From: Branchiostoma floridae
Lineage: Eukaryota; Chordata; Leptocardii; Amphioxiformes; Branchiostomatidae
Length of the DNA: 64,000 nt
Assembly: GCF_000003815.2 (NCBI RefSeq)
Contig: NC_049982.1
Span: forward strand, 28,644,329 to 28,708,328
Direction: 5' to 3'
Shown: piece after piece, positions 30,608-42,089 of the stretch
How positions within the stretch are numbered: position 1 is the first letter of the stretch
Layout: each line of letters opens with the position of its first letter
Notes under the pieces: generated by a model
What the model saw: the letters and a program-made list of their open reading frames with translations, nothing else
The model's database searches: none
Told to the model about the DNA's origin: nothing
Made by a program: the position numbers and the translations under genes

Positions 30608-31220
30608 TATATTTTGAAACCCACTCGGTGACTAAAAATGTACATTAATTTTGTAACGTGCATTTTAACATTTCTTTCTATATGCGGCTTCTGAGTATAT
30701 AAGGCTCTCATATATAAGTCAAAGCTTAAACGGGCTTTTGTAGGGTTGTGTTCATATAAAGCCCATTGTTACAAATCACCCAATGTTCCTACAAATGGTA
30801 TGGGCTCCTACAATAGATTAAATTGTAAACGTTAAACGTTATAGCATCTGTCGTTTAGGTTCAATCTTGCCTTTTAGAGCATTATTTCTAGACACACATT
30901 TGTTCTAAATGTCATGTAGATCTAAAACTAAAAGTAGGCTTATCATCCAAACTCATTACCCTGAACCATACAATGATCTGAACATATGTATAGATTAGAT
31001 CATTAGATCTAAAATGTTTCTACAACAATTGTACAAAGCACATCTATGTTACTTGGTCAATATTCAATATTTCGTAATTCTTACTCACTCAGGGCATCAT
31101 AATTCACATAAAAATTCTCAAGTTACGTGACGTCTTTTCAGGCCTGATCATGTTATGGTTTCAATAATCATTTCATGACTCTACATTTGAACCTTCGACA
31201 CGATGTTGGGAACCCCATGT
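29450..31220. other. No gene seen
   Basis: Unique AT-rich sequence. A small imperfect palindrome near 30465-30525 (ATTGAAATATAACAATATATTTC) and the end of the composite repeat are the only structures noticed. Confidence 0.5.
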
Positions 31221-31512
31221 GGGTTAGGGTTAGGATTAAGGTTAAGGTTAAAGTTAGGGCTAAGGTTAGGGTTAGGGTTAGGGTTAGGTTAGGGTTAGGT
31301 TTACGGTCAGGGTGAGGGTTAGTGTCAGGGTCAGGGTTAGGGTTAGGGTTAGTGTTAGGGTTAGGGTTAGGATTAGGTTAGGGTTAGGGTTAGGGTTAGG
31401 TTAGGGTTAGGGTTAGGGTTAGGGTTAGGGTTAGGGTTAGGGTCAGGGTTAGGGTTAGGGTCAGGGTTAGGGTTAGAGTTAGGGTTGTGTTAGAGTTCGG
31501 GTTCGGGTTAGG
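31221..31512 (+). repeat. Interstitial telomere-like (TTAGGG)n tract
   Basis: About 290 bp of GGGTTA repeats, G-rich on the plus strand throughout, with variants GGATTA, GGTTAA, GGGCTA, GGGTCA and GGGTTC that are commoner at both margins. The centre (31370-31440) is nearly pure GGGTTA. There is no head-to-head inversion. Confidence 0.95.
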
Positions 31513-33216
31513 TGTGACGTATTTTTCTCCCACCTGGTATACCGGAAACCCCCAAGAAGTGTTGCGGCAAATGCTTGAGAGGAGAAAAAATTGGCTGGGC
31601 ACCGAGCAGCATGGTCACCCACTACAGTCAAACAGTCTCTGCCTCATTCAGACTAAGTCGTGTAAACACAATTGATTAATATTACACTAACAAACTGCAT
31701 AATCAACTAAGCATTACTTTCACTTGCTGAAGAAAGTTAAACAAAACAGATTTTTTTACTCATTTGTAATATAACTCCTGTTTCACTTAATGTCATAACG
31801 TCAATTCATTTCATTTGATAACTTTGTTTAATTTCATTATGTAAAACTTTTCATATTACATGTATCTTGTTTCTAGGGGGAGGCCCACGGAAAGCCATAA
31901 AGGCTTCTACCCTCCTCCTGTATGTTTTTCTTTTCTGTATATTAATTTGTTTTTAATTGGTGTTATTTGTATAAATAAATAAATCACATAGCATTCAGAA
32001 TGATCTACCAAGCCCTTCGAAATAGTCACTAAGGGTTGACCTACACTGTTATTGCTTCATTACTCAGTGGAACCTTCACCCCAAGTGAATCCCATGAGCG
32101 GGTGATAAAGAGATTTGTACTTTTCATAACGAAGATAGAAATGGATTAAACAAGTTTTTTCCGCACACAAAAAATATTCTTACCAACAGAACATGCTTCC
32201 TATCAGGCCTCTGGCCCTTCTCATGACAAAATGACCCTAAACGTAACTCACGTGACTCAGCAAAGAGTCAATGGTGCCAGGCAATACGTCAGAGCACATC
32301 GACCATCTTTCAACCGAGACGGGGGCCGACACCGATTACCGGGAACATTTGATCCGTTGCTGACGTCACACTTCCGTCCAGGTCATGTGAACTTGAGAAG
32401 GACTAATTGAAATCATGTAGGTAAGCGTTTTACTTCGTGTACAGAAAGAGCGCTTAATATCTCACAAATTTCTAAGTTGACCCATTGGTTTCTTTCCATC
32501 TTTGACATCTCAGTTTGCCGAATAGCAGTTTTAGAGCAGTGGCGACAGATCGGCCTGTCGCCTATAGACGTCCTGTAACAACAAAAAATAACCATGAAAA
32601 GAATGTGACATTTATATAATGATTTGTCTTTTAGGTTGTTTGCAATATGAATGATAATGCCTTATTTTACGTTGTCACATACACAGATAATTTGATATTT
32701 CCATGTCCATCAACTTGCGCGATGTTTCCTGACTGTATATGACAAAGTCAAAGAAGGACAGAAATAAAGAATCTATATTTCGGTATGCCATACACTCTGT
32801 TTTCAGTCATTTGTTCAACCTTCCTGACCACTTAGATTTCAAAATGAAGGCATCCATATAATCCAATCAGCATGGCCTAAGGGATAAGTAAACAGACAGG
32901 GAGAACTAATTCTATAGCTGGTTTGGCGGAGAGACTCGCCATAGCTGCAGACGCGCCGTTATAATTATACAGGAGGGTTGAACACGTGACGTGCGCGCGG
33001 TAAGCAGTTTCCATGTTAAGTCCATCTCCAAACCCGAGTTCCACGACCACATACCTTCGCCAAATGATCTTATCCTTTAAAACTGATGTATGGTAAAGAT
33101 TTTCAAATCATTCCAAGTATTTCTGTTGAAGTTAGACAGTTGGAGTGGCAGAGTAGGAAAGTAAGGCATATAGACATCAAGAGAGAGACCGGTTGTGTGA
33201 TTTGGTCAAATGAGTA
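31513..33216. other. No gene seen
   Basis: Includes a stretch at 31870-31985 (GGGGGAGGCCCACGGAAAGC to ATAAATAAATAAATC) that resembles the 3' tail of a non-LTR retrotransposon, ending in a short ATAA repeat. No reverse transcriptase sequence was found next to it. The rest is unique sequence. Confidence 0.4.
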
Positions 33217-36200
33217 CTAAAGCTGTTCCATATAATTTGATGAATTTACAACAAAGGTAGCTTCACATGACGTACCTGCAGCGACTTGGCAGATGAAGGG
33301 ATGTCTATAAAAAGCACATGGAACATTGGCCCACATGCCACTCCATGCGAACACACTAGTAACAACGCATTCATGATGGTGACTGACGAGTTGGGTCCGT
33401 TTCGGATGCCAATTGTTGTAGTCACCAAGTGCAGAACCGTCCACCCACCCAAAGCTCCTCTCTCCGCTCTGACGGTGCAGGCCGATCCAGAAGGTTTCGC
33501 TGCCGAGCTCGGACATGGACAAGGAGAGCAGGAAGGCGTTGGTCCCAGCATCTCGGGGCATGGCGAGGGTGCCGCCGTCTTCACGACAGGTCTCGTCCGC
33601 ATCGCTGAAGGTACTTAGTGTGTTGTAGGCCTTGTAGCAGACTCCACGCCACATCGTGTAACCTTCGGCGCGGTAAGATGCTGTAAGGAAGATTTGCATT
33701 GGGACGGGAATTATTTCTGACTAACTGTATACTGACTTTCTTTTATTAGAAACCATTTCCTTGGAGTCAGGGATTTTCTGAACCAGCATTATTTTCTATA
33801 ATCTCTGTTTATCCTAGAAGACTTAATATTTTTGAATCCCCAACATTCAAAGGAAACAACAGCAGAGAAATTCTAATTTGAAAATACGACCGCTCCGCTG
33901 AAGCTCGTTTGTGTGTTGTAGGCCCTGTAGCAGATTCCGCGCCGCAACATGTACTCACCAAGACATGCTGCTGTAAGAAAGATTTGCAGTGACGGGAAAC
34001 ATTTGAACGAGACAGAAAAGTTTCCGCACTGAACTTAAATTAATTATCACTTAAAGTCACAAACACGTCACACGCACACTAAACAAAATCCATTTGACTA
34101 ATGACTAGTGTCGTTCGTTAACTAGAGTGTACATAGTATACGTATACCGAAATCTAGTCAACCTCAACTACAATACTCCGTCAGGAAGTGACTTTCCTTC
34201 CCAGAGGTGACATGTACAGGGGACGAGAACACCTGTTTTGTCCATTGTTTTCGTTTTGTGTTTTAATGTAATACTTGTGTGCGAATAAATAAACAAACAT
34301 TTGGAGAACATGCCCAAATGTCTGTTAAATACATGTGTGTTAAAATATGGAATGATCTTCCCCCCTCCCTTAAGAATCATGTCTAGGTAGCAAGGTTCCG
34401 TCAGGTATGTGAAAAATGGCATGCACGGTGCAACCACTGTTGATGTCGCTGTTTTTAAAACTTACTGGTTCAGACCTTACCACATATTGGTACGTCACAC
34501 AGCTCCCATCTCGTGCCGGGATCCCGGGTGTAGCACCAAACTCCGGATGTACCGTCTGGGTTCCGACAGTAGTTCTGCTCCAGTCCGGAATATGGGTAAC
34601 TATAAGATGTCTTGTCGTGTGTATGTGGTGTCTGGCTGTCCCAGCGCTGACACGTCTTGCCTGTTTTGGTCACGGCGACTGTTCCTCTGTAGAATTCACC
34701 ATTTCTCTCGAGATTCTGGCAGTCTTCTGGGTCTGATAAGTGAACATTTAGTGAGTGGGTAGGTCTCGAAATGATTAGCTTTTGGGCCCCCTAGCGGATC
34801 TCTATACAGCGGAACTTCCGGTTTCGGCATCTCGTGTTCTTGACAAGCTATGGTCACGAGTTTTGCTTGGTAGATAGCTCTTGCGGTCAAGTTTGATAAT
34901 GGGCCCCTAACTGCTTTCTAAGGTAATTGTCCGGATATTGGAAACTGCTCAATCAGGCTCACATAACAAGTGGATTAAAAAATCTCTTTACAAAATAAGC
35001 ACATTATTATTAAAGAAGAAGGAATTCAGTGTCAACAACACAATAGACAATGAAACAATTTAAACAGATTTTTGGCAGCCGCAATATTTACTACCTAGGT
35101 ACACCTTAATTGCGTTAATAGCTACGAAAGAAGAAAAAAGATTACCACAATGAAAAGAGAAAACATAGACCTGTTGTATCCATGACCTCAGTCTGGAGAT
35201 CGAACTTAGGCTGCAGAGTGCTTCGATCCCGGTAGAGGGGGCTGCTGACCTGTGACACGTTAGCAAACGTGGCGGTGGTCGTTTCTAATTCAGATAATCC
35301 TGAACATAAGGTAAACAAAATTAGTCAGAAGATATCAGCAACAAATAAGCATATTAAAAAAGAAGGGATTTTAAGACAATAGATATTGAACCACTTGATT
35401 TGAAACAATTGAGACAAATTTTTGGAAGTACCGCTCCGCTACAGTACCGCAACTTGCTGCTAGGAGGCCCATTTTCGAACTTGACCTTCCTTTTCCCAAC
35501 CTCTACATATCATGCCAAATATCATGTTAAACCTTTCATAGCTTCTGGAGTTATGCTCTCCGCAAACAAACGGACACACACACTCGACCCTCTGCAGTAC
35601 CGACGGAAAATGCCAGGTCAACCACTTTCGAACTGGGCGTTTCTTTTTGCAACCGCTACTCAAATACCAAATATCATCAAAATCCATTCAAAGCTTCTCG
35701 AGATATGTTGATTGACCTACATTTACACCCACAACCACAGCTGCTCAACCGAAAACATAGCCAATTATCAAGTTTTATCATTACAGTGTAATACAGCTGT
35801 CAGGAGCAGTGCTCAGTTCAGCGGGGGTAATGACTGTCTTATTCAGTAAGTTGATTTGAAACAATTTAAACAGATTTTTGGAAGCTGCAATATTTACTAC
35901 CTGTGTAAAGAGCTACAAATAAAAAGGCAAGATTGTCGCAAGAATAAGAGAAAAGCTAACCGCTTTGATCCCGGTAGAGGGGGCTGCTGAACTGTGCCCT
36001 GCCGACAAAAGCGTAGGTTTTTGTCGCCTGTACTGCCGCTTCACATGCTTCATCTTTCGAAATGGAACCTGAAAGAAAGCAAGATTAGGAATGAGGTTTA
36101 GGTAGAGAATAAAAATGAATATTGGACACTTATACATGTCCCTAATTCTCTTAAAGTTTCCGATCCAATAGTCGTTCACGGACTTGTAAAAGGAGATCAG

Positions 36201-39044
36201 GAAGTCGTTGCTCCCAGCGTCTCGGGGCATGACGAGGGTGCCGCCGTCTTCACGACAGGTCGCGTCTGCATCGCTGAAGCTCTTACGTAGTGAACACGTT
36301 GTAACAGATTCCACGCCACATTGTGTAATCTTCGGGGCAAGATGCTAAAAGAAAGATTTGCAGTAACTTGGGAAACACAGGGCCAGCTGGCCACATGGCT
36401 TCCTTTTCTCCGGGTGGCCCAGCCGACACAGGGCCAGCTGGCCCCATGGCTCCCTTTTCTTCGGGTGGCCCAACAGACACAGGGCCAGTTGGCCCCATGG
36501 CTCCCTTTTCTTCGGGTGGCCCAGCCGACACAGGGCCAGCTGGCCCCATGGCTTCCTTTTCTCCGGGTGGCCCAGCCGACACAGGGCCAGCTGGCCCCAT
36601 GGCTCCCTTTTCTTCGGGTGGCCCAACAGACACAGGGCCAGCTGGCCCCATGGCTTCCTTTTCTCCGGGTGGCCCAGCCGACACAGGGCCAGCTGGCCCC
36701 ATGGCTTCCTTTTCTCCGGGTGGCCCAGCCGACACAGGGCCAGCTGGCCCCATGGCTCCCTTTTCTCCGGGTGGCTCGGCAGACACAGGGCCAACTGGCC
36801 CCATGACTCCCTTTTCTCCGGGTGGCCCAGCCGACACAGGGCCAGCTGGCCCCATGGCTTCCTTTTCTCCGGGTGGCCCAGCCGACACAGGGCCAGCTGG
36901 CCCCATGGCTTCCTTTTCTCCGGGTGGCCCAGCCGACACAGGGCCAGCTGGCCCCATGGCTTCCTTTTCTCCGGGTGGCTCGGCAGACACAGGGCCAACT
37001 GGCCCCATGACTCCCTTTTCTCCGGGTGGCCCAGCCGACACAGGGCCAGCTGGCCCCATGGCTTCCTTTTCTCCGGGTGGCCCAGCCGACACAGGGCCAG
37101 CTGGCCCCATGGCTCCCTTTTCTTCGGTTGGCCCGACAGACACAGGGCCAGCTGGCCCCATGGCTCCCTTTTCTTCGGTTGGCCCGACAGACACAGGGCT
37201 AGCTGGCAACGTGGCTTCCTTTTCTCCGGGCGGTCCGGGTGGCCCGCCAAGGTACTTACCTTCCTTCTCCTGCTCACGCGCTTGCAGTTTTCCCTTCTCC
37301 AGGATAGCAGTGACTGTATCGTCAAAAAAAAGAAGAGAATATCACGGTCGCAAAGCTTTCCATATTACTACAGCATGACATGTTTTGACAAGTTTTATTT
37401 CAAGATGCACGGCATTGCATCGGTACATTGGCTGAATTGAGCCGACATTTACATACATGACACAGCTGCACTAAAATCCGGTCACAATATTAAAAACTTG
37501 ACATTTGCAAGCCTTTCTGTACATATAAGTACGAACTAGAGTTTCACAAACACATACCTTCACCAAATAAATAAGGTTTATTATGAAGAATGCCTGCTTT
37601 CGAGACCTTATAAATTGTTGATGGTCCTGTTCTTTTGTAGATATAACTGGGCTATAGAGTTCCCTAATTTATTATGCGAATGAAGTCTTAACTAACCTTT
37701 TTTGCTGATGTATTATAAATGTTTCTCAGTGATTATGCAAATAATGTCCTCATTAGCATAAATTATCTGTTGATCATCTTGTCTAAGCAAATAACAAAAT
37801 ATGTTATTTAATTATTGTGTTGTTCAAAGTATGAAAGTCTTCTCTTAGCAACGAAGGCTATCATAGCTTTTCCTCATATATTATGTAAATAAGACCCAGA
37901 TTTGCATGATTTATGTCTGATGATGTTCACCTTTACTTAGCTTTCAATTGCTTCAAGAATGAAATTCTGATCATTTACCACAAACTTCTTCATTAAATAT
38001 GCAAATTAGGTACACATTTGCATAATTGATCAATTTTTCAATATTTGTCTTGTTCAGTTACATATGTCGTATGTTTGAGCAGCCTATTATGAAATGCATT
38101 AGATTTTGAAACTTCCCTGATCGATTATGCTAATTAGCTCATTATTTGCATAATTAGTATCTAATTATGTAAAGCATCACTCATGATATCTAAATACCAA
38201 ATATCATGACGGTCCGTCAACTCCTTCCCCAGTTATTCATGTCCAAATCTCGAAACGAAAACGCTCGCTGCAGTTCCAAATAATTTGCTAGGGGGCCCAA
38301 ACTTACACCACTTACTCCCTGCCCCAAGACCTATTCACTACTAAAAACTCAGGAACCTGGCTTTTGCAGAAAGTTTGACCTCCAAATTCAAAGCTCCGAT
38401 ACAGTACCGCAACTTGCTGATAGGAGGCCCATTTTCGAACTTGACCTTCCTTTTCCCAACCTCTACATATCATGCCAAATATCATGCAAAACCTTTCATA
38501 GCTTCTGGAGTTATGCTCTCCGCAAACAAACGGACACATACACTCGACCCGCTGCAGTACCGACGGAAAATGCCAGGTCAACCACTTTCAAACTGGGCGT
38601 TCCTTTTTGCAACCGCTACTCAAATACTAAATATCATCAAAATCCATCCAAAGCTTCTCGAGATATGTTGATTGACCTACAGTTACACCCACAACCACAG
38701 CTGCTCAACCGAAAACATAGCCAATTATCAAGTTTTATCATTACAGTGTAATACAGCTGTCAGGAGCAGTGCTCAGTTCAGCGGGGGTAATGACTGCCTT
38801 ATTCAGTAAGTGTACCACTAGTACCAGGTATGAGATCAGGGAGATGCAAAGCTACAAGATACATGCCATTTCAACAGCATGTTACAAGCTTTACTTCGCC
38901 GTATTCAATCAAAATTTAAAAAAATAAGAGAAAACTGACCTGCAAAATAGGACGATACAACAGCGCTAGCGATGATCACGAAGAACGCAAAGCTCGAGAA
39001 TTTCCACAACGCCTTGCATTCCTTCCTCCTCTGTTTACGGGCTG
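33217..39044 (-). CDS. Type II membrane kringle/C-type lectin gene with collagen-like stalk (5' partial)
   Basis: Phase-1 exons on minus: 38940-39044, basic tail then a membrane segment (LWKFSSFAFFVIIASAVVSS); 37260-37313, charged stalk (TAILEKGKLQAREQEKE) with a strong GTAAGT donor, or reading on through collagen-like GPPGPPGEKE repeats to about 36380; 35961-36068 and 35171-35299, two related exons sharing SSPLYRD; 34481-34732, a complete kringle with six cysteines (CQNLERNGEFYRG, TCQRWDSQTPHTH, NYCRNPDG, VWCYT, CDVPIC); 33217-33680, a C-type lectin domain (FWIGLHRQSGERSFGWVDG, CAFYRHPFICQ) ending in TAG. The lectin lacks EPN/QPD and has WAN rather than WND, so classical calcium-dependent sugar binding is doubtful. 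The topology suggests a cell-surface recognition receptor. No start exon was found in the window, and the collagen/lectin junction at 36380 lacks a phase-1 donor, so the exact transcript is uncertain. Confidence 0.72.
33895..33990 (-). pseudogene. Relic of a lectin exon start
   Basis: Copies the acceptor and first ~70 bp of the lectin exon: on minus, AATCTTTCTTACAG|CAGCATG, then GGCGCGGAATCTGCTACAGG and CTACAACACAC. It has lost the frame and the rest of the domain. It lies in the intron between the kringle and lectin exons. Confidence 0.65.
35433..35850. repeat. 418-bp duplicated segment, copy 1
   Basis: Almost identical to 38393-38810, same length and orientation (starts GCTCCGCTACAGTACCGCAA, ends TGTCTTATTCAGTAAG). 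Lies in the intron between the two related exons of the lectin gene. The few differences are scattered substitutions. Confidence 0.93.
36130..36345 (-). pseudogene. Frameshifted, truncated second lectin exon
   Basis: From acceptor TTCTTTTAG at 36346: SCPEDYTMWRGICYN, then a frame break at about 36285 (TAA) and resumption in another frame as FSDADATCREDGGTLVMPRD and DYWIGN. The second half of the domain, with the last cysteines, is absent. The first part is fused in frame to the collagen-like repeat without a splice donor. Clearly a broken copy of the exon at 33217-33680. Confidence 0.8.
36380..37225 (-). repeat. 51-bp minisatellite encoding collagen-like 17-mers
   Basis: About 16 units of 51 bp. 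On minus one frame reads GPAGPVSAGPPGEKEAM, i.e. Gly-X-Y triplets broken once per unit; the leading part has true GGPPGPPGEKE. Because 51 is a multiple of three with no stops, several frames on both strands stay open for 300 codons. Higher-order units (variants with GVMGPVGPVSAE) repeat at about 36770 and 36975. A plausible collagen stalk of the lectin gene, but length alone does not prove translation. Confidence 0.85.
37600..38250. repeat. AT-rich dispersed repeat in lectin-gene intron
   Basis: Multiple TTATGCAAAT, ATTTGCATAATT and TATGCTAATTAG motifs as at 7380-7870 and 39640-40070. Decayed repeat of unknown class. Confidence 0.5.
38393..38810. repeat. 418-bp duplicated segment, copy 2
   Basis: Second copy of the segment at 35433-35850, in the intron upstream of the stalk exon and only ~130 bp from the membrane exon. 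Confidence 0.93.
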
Positions 39045-40403
39045 CTGTTGGACATAAGACATGAAAATCATTTTTGCCTTCGCCAGAATGGCAGAAGGTT
39101 ATGGAAATGGTTGAGCCAGGAGTTTTTGGGTCTATATGTAGGTCAACAGCATATAACTAAAAAAGTTGTTGATGGATCTTCGAAATATTTTGTAGGTGTG
39201 TAGCTGTTGTAGAAAGGAAGGTCAAGTTTAAAAACAGTATACCTGGCGTTTTATTACATGTCTGCAGCGAGCTTTGTACGTAAGTGCGTTTGGCTGTAAA
39301 CAACATAACTCGAGAAGCTGTAAATGGATCTTAATGATATTTAGTGGATAGGTAGGGGTTACAAAAAAGGGAGGTCAAGCTCGATAATGGGCCTCATAGC
39401 GACTGGTTTTGGTACTGCAAGTGAGCTTCAAAGTTTGCGCTTTAATTTTATAGAAGTGCCAGTTTCATGATTTTTAAGTGGTGGATAGATGTTGGGACAA
39501 GGAGTAAATGGTGTAAGTTTGGGCTCCCTAGCAGCTTGTTTGGAACTGCAGTGGGTCTTATAGTTCGAAACTTTGAGGAAAGATAAATCCAGAGGGGATT
39601 GATGGGTATTCTTTGCTTTTGGTAGGTAGGTACCTTGGGTGATTATCAACATAATAAGTATACAAATTATGCAAATCACTATCTATTATAAATAATTACT
39701 TAGGAAAACTTCTGTAACCGCTGCATCATATTACACAAGCATTCAGCGTTAGTACATGTGCTTCACAGCTGGTACATGTCTTTATATCTAGGTCAATAGG
39801 TAAAAAAACGTGGTATTATTGTAGTTGGGCTATTGGAAAACAAGACTGGTTTCATGAAGATAGCTTAAGTGAATCTGATGATAGACCTAGGGAGATGCTA
39901 ATTATGTAAAAAAAGAGAGCTAATTTGCATAATTGATAAAATCCTATGCGTTCCATGATAGTACAGGTTCTACTATCAAACATGTGTCATCTGTTAATGA
40001 GAAAGAGAGAAATATCGATAAATATCAATTATGCAAATAACGACCTCATTTGAATGATTAATGAGAACAAAGTGCAATACTATGTTGGTAAATGATAGGA
40101 ATTTTTACTATCGCCAAAAGGTTATGGTATTTTTTTGGTTGTGCCATGGTGGAGTGACTGGAGTGTGGGTGTGTATGTAGATAGATAGATAGATTGTGTT
40201 TATTGGGAAATCGCAGTGTCGGAGTTGCTTCTGCACTGAATTACATCGATTTTCCAAATGACACGAATCATCTAGATACACAAAAATATTACGCAGTCAT
40301 ATACAAACTACAAGTAGTAATGCATAGTACAACAAGAAGGAGTTACTCAAAGAATTCTACACAGTTATATAAAAACTACACTTTGGCACTATTACTATAT
40401 ATA
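39045..40403. other. No gene; decayed dispersed repeats
   Basis: Upstream of the membrane exon. Repeat-like phrases GGTTTTGGTACTGCAAGTG and ATTATGCAAATCAC-type blocks match the 6.9-8.0 kb repeat. A short (TAGA)n occurs near 40178. The missing first exon of the lectin gene was searched for by eye here and not found. Confidence 0.5.
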
Positions 40404-40981
40404 CGAGGGGCGTGCAATTAGTAATGGTCCTGACCCATTTCCCATAGCAGGAGATTAATGAAACTTGGCACAGTTATTAGTCTTTCTCTTCATAGGAATC
40501 ACCCAGAGTTATGCATTTCTCCCATCGTTTGATGCAGCTCTGGACACCGATTTTGTAGGACACCCCAGGTTGGTCCTCCAACTGATGCCTCATCAATGGC
40601 ACAAGAGGGACGACCAGGTCTGGGAGCTGTTTCCACAGACTTCCAGCCACGTTTGAATTCAGGATGCCAGCGTTTTACAAGGTCATATGATGGGGCATCA
40701 TCACCATAAGTTTCATTTATTTCATCAAAAGTCTTCTTTGGTGTGCGTCCTTTCAAATACAAAAACCGGATCATTGCGCGACACTCAACTGGTTCCATTT
40801 CACACCTGGTCCATTTCGCACCTGACTAAGTTCAAACACCAGTAAATCAGAAACCACAATTAGTTCAGAGCTGTCTTTTGCAACATAACCCATAGAGATA
40901 TGAATTATTACACATACAAAATTTCATTTAGATCAGATAACTGAAAGTGGGTCAGGACCATTACTTATTGCACGCCCCTCG
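40404..40981 (-). mobile_element. Internally deleted mariner-like element
   Basis: Ends CGAGGGGCGTGCAATTAGTA and its reverse complement, flanked by TA duplications (40402-40403, 40982-40983), the Tc1/mariner signature. On minus, from ATG at 40798, it encodes a mariner-type N-terminal DNA-binding region (MEPVECRAMIRFLYLKG, APSYDLVKRWHPEFKRG) for about 75 residues, then breaks. The catalytic DD(D/E) domain is missing; at 578 bp it is a non-autonomous remnant. Confidence 0.92.
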
Positions 40982-41320
40982 TAAGTTAAAAACAGGACAT
41001 TCCTCTGAGAACAGGGTAGTGACATAGTACTTAATAGCTGCCTCAAGCATACCTCTCACCACTCATAGATGCGATCAGTGAGCGATGAAACGCCCCTCAA
41101 AAGTCATAGCCAGGAAACAAACTAGAAAGATCTTACTATACCAAATTGTGCGATATATTGAATAACATTAGATTAAAATCTAACAATGCATATACAATAT
41201 ATAGTATGTATGTCATCAGCAAAACTCGTTAAACCATGAAACGTGAGTATGAAGTGAAAAATAGGTTCCCAAGTGCAACAGTCGACTTACAACCAAAGCG
41301 AGAACAACAAAGCGCGACAA

Positions 41321-41742
41321 CAGGGGTGCCTAAGCATTTGCACGAACCCTATGTGATACGCACGAATCACTATGCGAAAACGCACGAACCTTATGAAAAT
41401 CACACGAATCACTATGCGAAAAAGTACGAACCTTATGAGATTCACACGAATCACTATGCGAAAACGTACGAACCTTATGTGATTTGAACGAACCTTATGC
41501 GAATGACGTGATGTCACGTGACCCGGTGGCGGTTGGCCAGTTTCATAAGGTTCGTGCAAATCACATCAGGTTCGCGTGTTTTTACATAGTGATACGTGCG
41601 AATCACATAAGGTTCGTACGTTTTCGCATAGTGATTCGTGTGATTTTCATAAGGTTCGTGCGTTTTCGCATAGTGATTCGTGCGTATCACACAATGTTCG
41701 CACGAATCTCATAGGGTTCGTGCAAATGCTTAGGCACCCCTG
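41321..41742. mobile_element. Palindromic CAGGGGTGCC element with sub-terminal repeats
   Basis: Ends CAGGGGTGCCTAAGCATTTG and its reverse complement, flanked by a perfect 5-bp duplication GACAA. Inside each arm are tandem ~35-45-bp units containing CACTATGCGAAAACG and ACGAACCTTATG, in opposite orientation on the two sides, so the whole element can fold into one long hairpin. No coding sequence. The ends match those of the larger element at 48675-51519. Confidence 0.88.
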
Positions 41743-42089
41743 GACAAGATGCCGTACGTACATACCTGCTCTGGAGGCGTACGTAGGGTAAGGCATACTC
41801 GCAGCGTCGTCGGCACGTGCCTGCCAATCAGCCTGTGGCTCCTCTATGGGTGTGGTGCCTGGACAAATTATGAACTTATTTTTCTTCAAGCCAACCTTAG
41901 AATATTCAAGGCACTTTACTTCTAACACGATCCAAATTTAAAGGGGAAAATCCAATTTGTTCCCTTTTTCCGGCTTCAATTTTCAAACCCTAAGATCTTG
42001 AAATGTGCAAAGTGAAGCTGTTGAGTATTCCATAATATATTTGGCAGACATCAATGATTTCCAGAAGAGCGTCCATACAGTCTTAGATT

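Noticed and set aside
31396-31602. Leu/Thr-repeat frame
   Set aside because: Translation of telomere-like repeats only.
31870-31985. Full LINE insertion
   Set aside because: Only a possible 3' tail is present; no reverse transcriptase or endonuclease sequence adjoins it.
36368-37378. 336-codon plus-strand frame over the collagen-like repeat
   Set aside because: A by-product of the 51-bp unit lacking stops; the minus frame adjoins real exons while the plus frame has no supporting context.
41236-41714. His/Tyr/Glu repeat frames
   Set aside because: Lie wholly inside the palindromic CAGGGGTGCC element and reflect its tandem units.
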